A DNA stretch of 64,000 bases, from NCBI GenBank assembly GCA_009599575.1, contig VWND01000066.1, positions 62,001-126,000 of the forward strand, given 5' to 3'. The notes beneath the pieces were generated by a model that was not told where the DNA came from, did not search any database, and saw nothing but the letters and a program-made list of their open reading frames with translations. The position numbers and the translations under genes were made by a program. Each line of letters starts with the position of its first letter. Position 1 is the stretch's first letter. Below, in pieces: positions 56,701 to 64,000 of this stretch. The DNA is from Blumeriella jaapii. Taxonomy: Eukaryota; Ascomycota; Leotiomycetes; Helotiales; Drepanopezizaceae.

Positions 56701-59430
56701 ATTAATATTTAATAAATATTTAATCGAATTCGGATATCCGAAAAATCTGAAAAACTGATTAGTTTTCGTATTCGATACGGCATATATAAATATAAAATTT
56801 TTTCGTTCGGTTTTATTAATAGGCCCGTTATATTTCAACGCTTTATTAATAATATTTTTATGAAGTATTTGAATGATTTCTGCTCGGCGTATTTTAACGA
56901 TATTTTTATTTATTTCGCGAATAATTTAAAATATAAGATTTACGTTAAAAAAATCCTGTCGATTTTAAGAAAATACGGCCTGAAAGCTGATATTAAAAAA
57001 TGCGAGTTTAATATTACGAAAATCAAATTTTTAAATTTCGTTATTAGTATTTAAAATATTAAAATAAATCCGGAAAAAATCGCTATTATTAAAAATTGAT
57101 AATATGCAGCGAATATGCGAAGCGTGCAAAGCTTTTTAGGTTTTTGCAATTTTTACAAACGTTTTATAGCCGGTTACAGCCGCATTTGCCGCTTTTTTAC
57201 TGCTTTTATAAGTAAAAACGTTTTTTTCGTATTCGAAAAAAAAAGCAGAAAAACGTATGGAAAGCATTGCGCAAAGCTTTGTTAAATGCTTTTTATTTTA
57301 TGCTATTACGATTTTTATAAGCAAACGCGCCTAAAAAAAAACCGACTTTTCTGATAAAATAATAATTGGCGTATTATCGCAATTGCAAAAAAATAATTTT
57401 TATTATCCGGTCGGTTTTTTTTTTAAAATTATAATCGACGCCGAGCTTAATTATTCGATTTACGATAAAAAGCTTTTCGCTATTTTTCGCTTTTTTAAAA
57501 ATTATAAGCCGGAATTGTTAAGCGTTTAAAAAAACGTATATATATACACCGATTATCGCGTTTTGAAATATTTTATAATAATCAAAAACTTTTCGGTTCG
57601 ATAAGTTCGATAAGCCGAATTTTTCGCCGATTTTTATTTTATAATTATATACCGGTCGGAAATTATTAATACGCTCGCTGATATTTTTTTTCGCAGAAAC
57701 CAAGATATTTTTTTATTAAAAGCGCGATAGCGAGCAGTTCGAAAGCAGCAAATATTTCCCGACGATAAATTGAATTTTTAAATTTTAAAAAAAATGGCTG
57801 CTAAAAGCATAAATACGCTGGCGCTTATAAAAATAGCTTTCGATAAGCACGATAACGACAGCATTTCCTTCGAAAAAAACAGTAAAAGCGAAAAAAATAA
57901 AATGTTTATAAAAAAATCCGCAGATTTAATTTCGGTAATCGCATACGATATATATGGCTATACAATTATAAACGATTTGCTGCAAGCTAACAAAAACTCT
58001 TTTTTTTTCGCAACGCAGCGAGCGCAGGCCCGTAATTATAATTTTAATTATTAATTGCGACAAAACAAATTGTTTTTCTAAGGCAGATTAATAATGCTTT
58101 TGAAACTTTCCGAACTGCGAATTTTTCTGATCCGATATATCCACGAGCAGCTTTGCGTAGCATACGCTGAAATAAGAAAAATAAAGTTTTTAATCGGTTG
58201 CAAATATTATTGAAAAGCTATAAAAGCAGATATATAATAATACGTTTCGAATTATCGTTGCATACGAATAAAAATTAAGCGCGATAAAACCCCGGGCTTT
58301 TTAAAGCTTTTGCTTATATCTAGCAAATTTTATTAATACTTAACGATAGATTTTACGAAGCTTTTATTAAACGAAAATAATTACGATTTCGCTTTCGTAA
58401 TAATAAATCGCTTGTTTAAAAAGCTTTTGTCAGTTTTCTGCTATAAAACTATTACAGCGAAAAAACTAGCAGCTTTGTTTTTGATTTATTAAATGCGCTA
58501 TTTCGGCATGCCGGATTTAATTGTTTCGAACCGAAAAGTTTAATTTGTTTCGGTTTTTTAGCAAAAATTTTGCCGTATATTAAAAACCAAAATTAAATTG
58601 ATTATTGCGTATAATTTTAATATCGATAAATAAACCGAAGTAATAAACTAATATATTAAGTAACGCTTTCGTTCTTTTTGCTTTTATTACCAAAATAATT
58701 GAAAACGCTTTTTACTTTTGATAAATATTATATAATTGATTTTGCCGCACGAATTTTTCGGCAACGTTTTTTTTTTTTAAGTTTTAAATAAATACGAGGC
58801 TCGTATATTCTAGGATATAAACAATTTTCGTTTCGCTCGGCCATCGAAAAGCTTAACCGCGACGAAGCTTTACATTTGGCTTTTCAAGCTAAAAAGATTA
58901 TAAAATACGCGCAATCGTTTATTACGCAGCAATAAGCTAAAATAAAGCGCTTCGCTAATTTGCATAAACGATTAATAAATTAAAAAATAAGCGACGAAGT
59001 ATTAATAAATATTAAAAATTAAAAGCTCGACCGATCTTTCCGAAAGCTTTTAAACAAATGGTACGATTTAATTAAAATCGTCGATAAAATAAAAAAAAGT
59101 TAAAAGCTTAACTTTTCCGCAAATTAATTATTTTATTTAATTTTTTATTTATATTCGCTTCGAAAACATATTAATAATTTTTTATTTGGCCAACGCCGTC
59201 TTAAACCAACTTTTATTTAACTACTTTTTAAATAAACGAAATAGAAAATCGAAAAAATAATAAGTTCGAAATTATATAAAAAAGTATTGCAATACCAGGT
59301 CAATTAAAAAAGCGCTAATAAAAATTTCGAATAATACTTTTGTTTTAACGCTATAACGGCCCCTTATATTTTTTAAGTATTTTATCGATCGCATCCCACC
59401 GCCAAAAGCTTTTTATAAGCGCTTTTCGCA
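53800..59430 (+). pseudogene. Element D2 gag-pol with integrase and chromodomain
   Basis: CCHC knuckle CYNCGKLGHFADVC near 55,150-55,195. RT 56,506-57,054 (FAASILFIKKSDGFMRLYID; catalytic YLDD reads YFND). RNase H 57,270-57,530. Integrase 58,100-58,980, with YFGMPDLI-type and STAYHPQTDGQ-type blocks recognisable through mutation. A worn chromodomain sits near 59,230-59,430 (LYKKVLQYQVN followed by a WYP-like and FHRSHP-like tail). The catalytic residues are lost or uncertain and stops are frequent, so the copy is inactive. Confidence 0.8.
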
Positions 59431-59518
59431 TAATTGCAAGCTTATAACAAAAGCAGAAAAAATTACATTAAATTAGAAAACGATAAACCTATAACCGCAA
59501 CTGCGCGGACGCAGTTTT

Positions 59519-59535
59519 TCGGAGGGGGGGGGTAG
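59519..59535 (+). other. D2 polypurine tract
   Basis: CGGAGGGGGGGGGTAG lies directly before the 3' LTR, the usual plus-strand primer of an LTR element. It is the longest G-run in the window and contrasts with the AT-rich surroundings. The D1 equivalent at 61,083-61,099 reads TCGGAAGAAAGGAGTAA. Confidence 0.8.
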
Positions 59536-59797
59536 TGTTACGATTTTTCCCTGGCTAATAATAGTTGCTAATAATATGGTTGCCAATAGTATAATTGCCG
59601 GTGATATTAAAATAAAGTTCGGGCACGGACCACCTCGGCCACTAGGCCTCGCGCTAAGTCACGTGACCCATAAGCGCAACCCACTGTACATAAAGTTCGC
59701 GACCCCGAGCATTCTAACTCGGTGTCTTTCTTTCAATTTATATGCGTACCTTTTGGTCCACATCACCCTTCTGATCACCCTCAAGCTAGCTGTAACA
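59536..59797 (+). repeat. LTR-D, 3' copy of D2
   Basis: 262 bases, TGTTACG...GCTGTAACA, with ends unmutated. Its second half is nearly free of RIP changes compared with the 5' copy. Confidence 0.92.
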
Positions 59798-59802
59798 ATA
59801 AT

Positions 59803-61099
59803 ACGTTTCGAATTGTCGTTGCATACGAATAAAAGTTAGGCGCGACAAAACCCCGGGCTTTCTAAAGCCTTTGCCTATATTTAGCAGATTTTATTAATAT
59901 TTAACGATGGACTTTACGAAGCTTTTATTAAACGAAAATAGTCACGATTTCGCTTTCGTAATAATAAATCGCTTATTTAAAAAGCTTTTGTTAATCTTTT
60001 GCTATAAAACTATTATAGCGAAAAAGCTGGCAGCTTTGTTTTTGGTTTATTGGATGCGCTATTTCGGCATGCCGGATTTAATTATTTCGGACCGAAAAGC
60101 TTAATTTGTTTCGGTTTTTTGGCAAAAACTTTGCCGCATATTAAAAACCAAAATCAAATTAATTACTGCGTATAATTTTAATATCGATAGGCAGACCGAA
60201 ATAATAAACTAATATATTAAGTAACGCTTTCGCTTTTTTTGCTTTTATTACCAAAACAATTAAAAACGTTTTTTATTTTTAATAAATATTGCATAATTGA
60301 TTTTGCCGTACGAGTTTTTCGGTAACGTTTTTTTTTTTTAAGTTTTAAATAAATACGAAGTTCGTATATTCTAAAATATAAACAATTTCCGTTCCTTTCG
60401 CTCGGCCACCGAAAAGCTTAACCGCGACGAAGTTTTGCATTTAGCTTTCCGAGCTAAAAAAATTGTAAAATACGCGCAATCGTTTATTGCGTAATAATAA
60501 GCCAAAATAAAACGCTTCGCTAATTTATACAAACGACTAATAAATTGGAATATAAACGACGAAGTATTAGTAAATATTAAAAATTAAAAGCTCGACCGAT
60601 CTTTCCGAAAGCTTTAAACAAATGGTACGATTTAATTAAAATCGTCGATAAAATAAAAAAAAGTTGAAAGCTTGATTTTCTCGCAGACTGGTCAATTTAT
60701 TTAATTTTTTATTTATATTCGCTTCGAAAGCATATTAGCAACTTTTTATTTAGCTAACGCCGCCTCGAGCCAGCTTTTATTTAACTACTTTTTAAATAAA
60801 CGGAATAGAAAATCGAAGAAATAATAAGTTCGAAATTGCATAAAAAAATATTGCAATACCAAATCAATTAAAAAGGCGCTGATAAAGATTTCGAATAATA
60901 CTTTTGTTTTGACGCTATAACGGCCTTTTATATTTTTCAAGCATTTCACCGATTATATCCCACCGCCAAAAGCTTTTCACGAGCGCTCCCCGTATAGTTG
61001 CAAGCTTACAACGAAAGCAAAAAGGATTATACTAAGTTGGAAAACGATAGATCCATAACTGCAACTGCGAAAACGCAGTTTTTCGGAAGAAAGGAGTAA
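59803..61099 (+). pseudogene. Element D1 integrase core and chromodomain (continuation)
   Basis: Resumes after D2 with IRFELSLHTNKS-type text. The open piece at 59,907-60,104 reads MDFTKLLLNENSHDFAFVII, then YFGMPDLIISDRKA, the integrase core with both catalytic Asp regions. Tail and chromodomain remnants run to about 60,990. The frame is broken by RIP-type stops. Confidence 0.82.
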
Positions 61100-61402
61100 T
61101 ATTACGATCCTGGCCTTGCCAATGGTATAGTTGCCAGTGGTATAGTGCCAATAGTATAATACCAGTAGTATAGCTGCCAATAATGAATGCCGGTGGTAAA
61201 TGCTAGTAGTATTAGATTAAGATTTGAACACGGACCACCTCGGCCACTAGGCCTCGCGCTAAGTCACGTGACCCACAAGCGCAACCCACTATACATAAAA
61301 TTCGCGACCCCGAGCATTCTAGCTCGGTGTTTTTCTTTCAATTTACATGCGTACCTTTTGGTCCACATCACCCTTCTGATCACCCTCAAGCTAGCTGTAA
61401 CA
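61100..61402 (+). repeat. LTR-D, 3' copy of D1
   Basis: 303 bases, TATTACGATCC...GCTGTAACA, with about seven tandem units and the conserved core at 61,229-61,278. Followed by GTATT. Confidence 0.92.
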
Positions 61403-61490
61403 GTATTCGTTAAAAACTTCGAGGTATATAGCGGCTGTAATAAGTTACTGTCCGGAACATACGCGCAACTTCATATGTCCACGTACTGTA

Positions 61491-61691
61491 AAGTCAAGTG
61501 GGTCGAAGCAATTTACTTCTAACACCATATTCCCAATATCTACCCTCCAATTCTCAGCATCCTCGACGGCCCTCAACCACCCGTCAAAGTCTTTAAGAAT
61601 CGCTCTGGCTTATTTTTAAATAAACTGACCAAAAAACTGTTTAATTTAAATTGCGACCATAATGCTCTTTTTCGTCATCTTCGCTGGTTTT
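61491..61691. other. Host flank sliver between E and A2
   Basis: About 200 bases of balanced composition that should be contiguous with 22,643 once E and everything inside it are removed. On the minus strand, a 40-codon frame contains ILKDFDGWLRAVEDAEN and FDPLDF and looks coding, but it has no start, and an in-frame stop lies just upstream. It may be an exon of a host gene or an older repeat. No family is recognised. Confidence 0.35.
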
Positions 61692-61964
61692 TGTGACGAT
61701 TCACTCGTTTGCCCCTCGCGTCACCCCAGCAACTACGTATAATTGCAAGCTTCCTGGTCTTCTGATAAATCTCCTATCAACTGTGGAAATTATTATATAT
61801 ATAAGATTTTTTCCCTTTAGCAACTTTTGCTTTTTGCAATTATTAATTTTAAATAAATATTTTTGTTATAAAACCAAAAGTTCGTTTTTTATATTATATA
61901 AATTCGGCGACTAGTTAACTGATCTTTTAATTCTCCGATTAATTAAATCGTTATATTATTAACA
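61692..61964 (+). repeat. LTR-A, 5' copy of A2
   Basis: 273 bases, TGTGACGATTC...TTAACA. This copy keeps the CA end, which confirms the LTR boundary used for A1. Confidence 0.9.
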
Positions 61965-63318
61965 ACTTTTTTTTTACGCTGGCGACGGCGTAAATTATTT
62001 TTTTTTTCGAATTTTTTACGGATTATACCAAAATGATCGACCGGTCGTAAAAAAGCTTATTTCCGCATTTCGCGAAAAATAGCTTTTGTTTAACGATTTT
62101 CTTTTTAATAAAGCTTTTCAGCTTCTGCTATTATATTACAACCTTCTTTTTTTTTTTAATCAGCGAAAAAGCAGCCTTTTTTAAAAGCTTTTTTTTTTAA
62201 AAAACAATTTTTTTCCCGAGAAAAAAAAAACAAAAGAAAAAGCAGAACGCTAACCATTTCGCCTGCCACCTTTTAATTTAACGCTGAAAGCGTTTAGTTA
62301 AAACTTTTGCAAAATCAATTAAAAAAAGCGCAAAAGCGTAAACGACAACTTTTGGAAATTATACGATTACGACAGACCTTTTAATTAAAACGTTTGATAA
62401 AATTTATCGAACATGCTTTTGCTAATCGCGAATCTGCTGCTTTTTTTTTTCGCAACGTTTTATTTTAATTAACAAACGTTATAAACTTATTTCTACGCTT
62501 TTCGCAAACTTTTTTTAAATCTTTTTTTAACGGCCAAAATCTTAGCGCGTTTTTTAAACGCTATAATTTCTATTTATCTGCTGATTTTCGATTAGCTCGC
62601 ATAAAGCGCGTTCCGAATTTTAAATTTAAATTAAATAATAATAAAAATTACAAAACATATTATTAAAAAACTAAAGTTTTCGATAACTTCGAACTTTATT
62701 ACGATTATTTCGCTGGCGATCGATTTTGCAAAAATTATATATTCGATCAGACCGAAGGCGTAGCAAAAAAGTTTCTGATTCCGCGTATTTTAAACCGTTC
62801 CGATTTTACACTTTCCGAAAAATTAATTAAAAAAGTCGCCGATTTCTTGGCCGATTCTTTCGACGTTTAAAAAACCGAAAACGAGTTTAAAATACTTATA
62901 ATAAATACGTACGACGATTTTTAACGCTTTTATCTGCGATTTTTTATTTTCGCAGCGAACGTTTAAATACGGACCGACAAATAGCTTCGGAACGCTTTCC
63001 GCGATAAAATACTAAAGCGTTTACGAAAAAAGCTGCATTTGAAATAAATTCGTATAACGACTTTTAAAAATTAGCTTATCGCCGTCCGTTAAAAAAAACA
63101 AAATCAATTAGCTAAACGAATTTTATACGCGAATCGTTTTATTAAATCTATTATTTATTAAAATAGTAAGTTTTTAATCAAAGCGTATTACAAATTAAAT
63201 CGTACGTACGAAAGTCGTTTAAATACTTTACAAGCTTTTCCTTAACCTTTTGTTTTTTCTTTTTTTCTACGCCAAAACGCCCTTTTTAGCGTTTTTTTTT
63301 TTCGATCGGACCAACGAC

Positions 63319-63585
63319 TGTAAAACGGTGATACCTTGTATTGATAGGAGTTGGTAGTTTTAGCTATGGTCGAGGCATGGACCCCTCCGAAACCCCCTGC
63401 CATTGACTATCTTCAACAGGTATAAGAGCAAAGCACCCTTTTAAATAATATCATAAATACGCAATTCAATTTATACTTTTATTTATTTTTCTTTTCCTTT
63501 TTTCGGTCTTTTCTAAAAATTCCCTAGATTATCTTACCCACCGATATATGGCCGTATTAATCTGGTTTTTCTATCTATTTTTATA
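63319..63585 (+). repeat. LTR-C, 5' copy of C2
   Basis: 267 bases, TGTAAAACGG...TTTTTATA. It is the best-preserved LTR-C in its central part. Confidence 0.88.
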
Positions 63586-64000
63586 TTTGATAATTTACGC
63601 AAAAATTTAAACTTCGGTATTTCGTTTTTATATATTCGCCGATGCATTTCTTAAATTCGCAATCAAAATCGATTTCGATATCTCGCCATTACGGTTTAAA
63701 AAACTTTTCATATAATATTATTCGTAGCTGTATCATATAAAAGACTTTTAATAGCTTCTTTTATTTTGCGTACAATTATTAAATTACAAAAATGCAATAT
63801 ATTTCAGAAACGTCTGAAATTACGGTCAGGCAATTTTGAACCGTGCGAAGTTTAAAACTCGAAAATCGCTTTTTTGTTTAAAAATAACAAATCGAATATT
63901 GGTTTATACGCTTCGACCGCTGCGCTCGGCTTTTTAAACTAGATCTTTCTTGGTTAAACGCTTGGCGAAAACTCAATCTTTTGATTTTACGCTTTGTAAT
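63319..64000 (+). mobile_element. Element C2: 5' part of a second C copy, inserted in A2
   Basis: LTR-C at 63,319-63,585, followed by leader sequence collinear with C1 from 33,574. The A2 gag text stops at CCAACGAC and resumes only outside the window; in A1 the uninterrupted sequence is at about 24,500. The right end is not visible. Confidence 0.88.

Larger units (their letters stand above)
53403..59797 (+). mobile_element. Element D2: second copy of the D family, inserted in D1 integrase
   Basis: 6,395 bases, LTRs 53,403-53,664 and 59,536-59,797 (262 bases each). Collinear with D1 throughout. Its integrase at 58,100-58,980 is uninterrupted and shows where D1 was cut. A near-pure G-run just before the 3' LTR is the polypurine tract. 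RIP damage is heavy in the coding region and light in the 3' LTR. Confidence 0.93.
48511..61402 (+). mobile_element. Element D1: RIP-mutated chromodomain Ty3/Gypsy element, interrupted by D2
   Basis: Two 303-base LTRs (48,511-48,813; 61,100-61,402) with GTATT duplications. The internal region reads forward as gag with CCHC knuckle, protease, RT, RNase H and the integrase zinc domain (to 53,397). After D2 it continues with the integrase core and chromodomain. Without D2 it is about 6.5 kb, the same as D2, which is a second copy of the same family. Confidence 0.92.
22752..61444 (-). pseudogene. Tc1-like transposase C-terminal remnant of element E, in three pieces
   Basis: Pieces 61,444-61,403, 48,505-48,228 and 22,875-22,752 read in one continuous frame across the A1 and D1 insertions when one copy of each duplication is kept. 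The text includes AAIYLEVFNEY at the start; NNTSSYKAHIIKLWF, a worn 'DNAxxHxA'; YSPDFNPIGNL, the Tc1 'YSPDLNPIENLW' block; and KLPKDQLLNKLAKRMQKKIN, the usual C-terminal segment with its Met-Gln-Lys end. Internal stops replace Trp and Gln as RIP would. The N-terminal DNA-binding half and the first catalytic Asp are absent. Confidence 0.8.
22646..61488 (-). mobile_element. Element E: Tc1/mariner-like DNA transposon, internally deleted and split by A1 and D1
   Basis: Left end CAGTGGGTGGACACATGAAG (22,646 onward) and right end, read inwards on the minus strand, CAGTACGTGGACATATGAAG (from 61,488) form terminal inverted repeats of about 27 bases with three differences. Both ends abut TA (22,644-22,645 and 61,489-61,490), the Tc1/mariner target duplication. 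Once A1 and D1 are discounted, E is under 0.7 kb and carries only the C-terminal part of a transposase, so it was a non-autonomous deletion derivative before it was split. Confidence 0.8.
61692..64000 (+). mobile_element. Element A2: second copy of the A family, 5' part, cut by C2 and by the window end
   Basis: 5' LTR at 61,692-61,964 and leader/gag to 63,318 are collinear with A1 22,876-24,507. Its left flank is GTTTT. The partner end lies outside the window. RIP damage is similar to A1 but the mutated sites differ. Confidence 0.88.

Noticed and set aside
48511..61402. Four similar 260-300 base segments as a dispersed CRISPR-like or satellite array
   Set aside because: They have TG...CA ends, flank gag-pol remnants in pairs and have target duplications, so they are LTRs of D1 and D2.
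1..64000. CRISPR arrays, rRNA, bacterial operons or phage genes
   Set aside because: None seen. Introns, RIP and element types show a fungal genome.

Overview
The window looks like a chromosome segment of a filamentous ascomycete (Pezizomycotina). Short introns with GT...AG ends and CTAAC/CTGA-type branch sites, a Tad-like LINE, Ty3/Gypsy and Tc1/mariner elements, and sharp alternation of a GC-balanced island with AT-rich, RIP-mutated (repeat-induced point mutation) transposon blocks all point this way. I do not assign a species.

Layout. (1) 1-3,060: RIP-destroyed Tad-like LINE on the + strand, then an AT-rich edge to about 3,460. (2) 3,461-22,645: GC-balanced island. It holds a secreted, probably GPI-anchored glycoprotein gene (5,678-6,681, +). 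It holds an eight-exon RING-H2 gene (18,557-7,750, -) split by a fresh, un-mutated Gypsy element with identical LTRs (F, 8,967-16,579). It also holds an M81/MlrC-type metallopeptidase gene (20,896-19,361, -) and a small secreted cysteine-containing protein gene with one intron (21,724-21,438, -). (3) 22,646-61,490: an AT-rich block that can be read as one nested insertion history. A Tc1-like DNA transposon (E) is cut by two chromodomain Gypsy elements, A1 and D1. A1 is cut inside its reverse transcriptase by B (- strand). B is cut inside an LTR by C1, which carries an extra ~3 kb coding-like tract after pol. D1 is cut inside its integrase by a second copy of its own family, D2. Target-site duplications (TSDs) and restored reading frames support most joints. 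(4) 61,491-61,691: a sliver of the original host flank. (5) 61,692-64,000: a second A copy (A2), cut at 63,319 by a second C copy (C2), both running off the window.

Inferred order of events: E first; then A1 and D1 into E; B into A1; C1 into B; D2 into D1; A2 into the host flank; C2 into A2. Element F came after, or escaped, the mutation process, because it shows no RIP and its two LTRs are identical.

The most unusual items are: the A1 insertion that ends in an inverted LTR yet has a TSD that restores the E reading frame; the unexplained ORF3 of element C; an antisense Ala-rich frame in element B; the RING gene broken by both a nonsense codon and a retrotransposon; the small secreted protein gene about 0.9 kb from the transposon block; and a RIP-like pattern in which surviving cytosines sit disproportionately in CpG. 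All gene models were read by eye. No database search was run.
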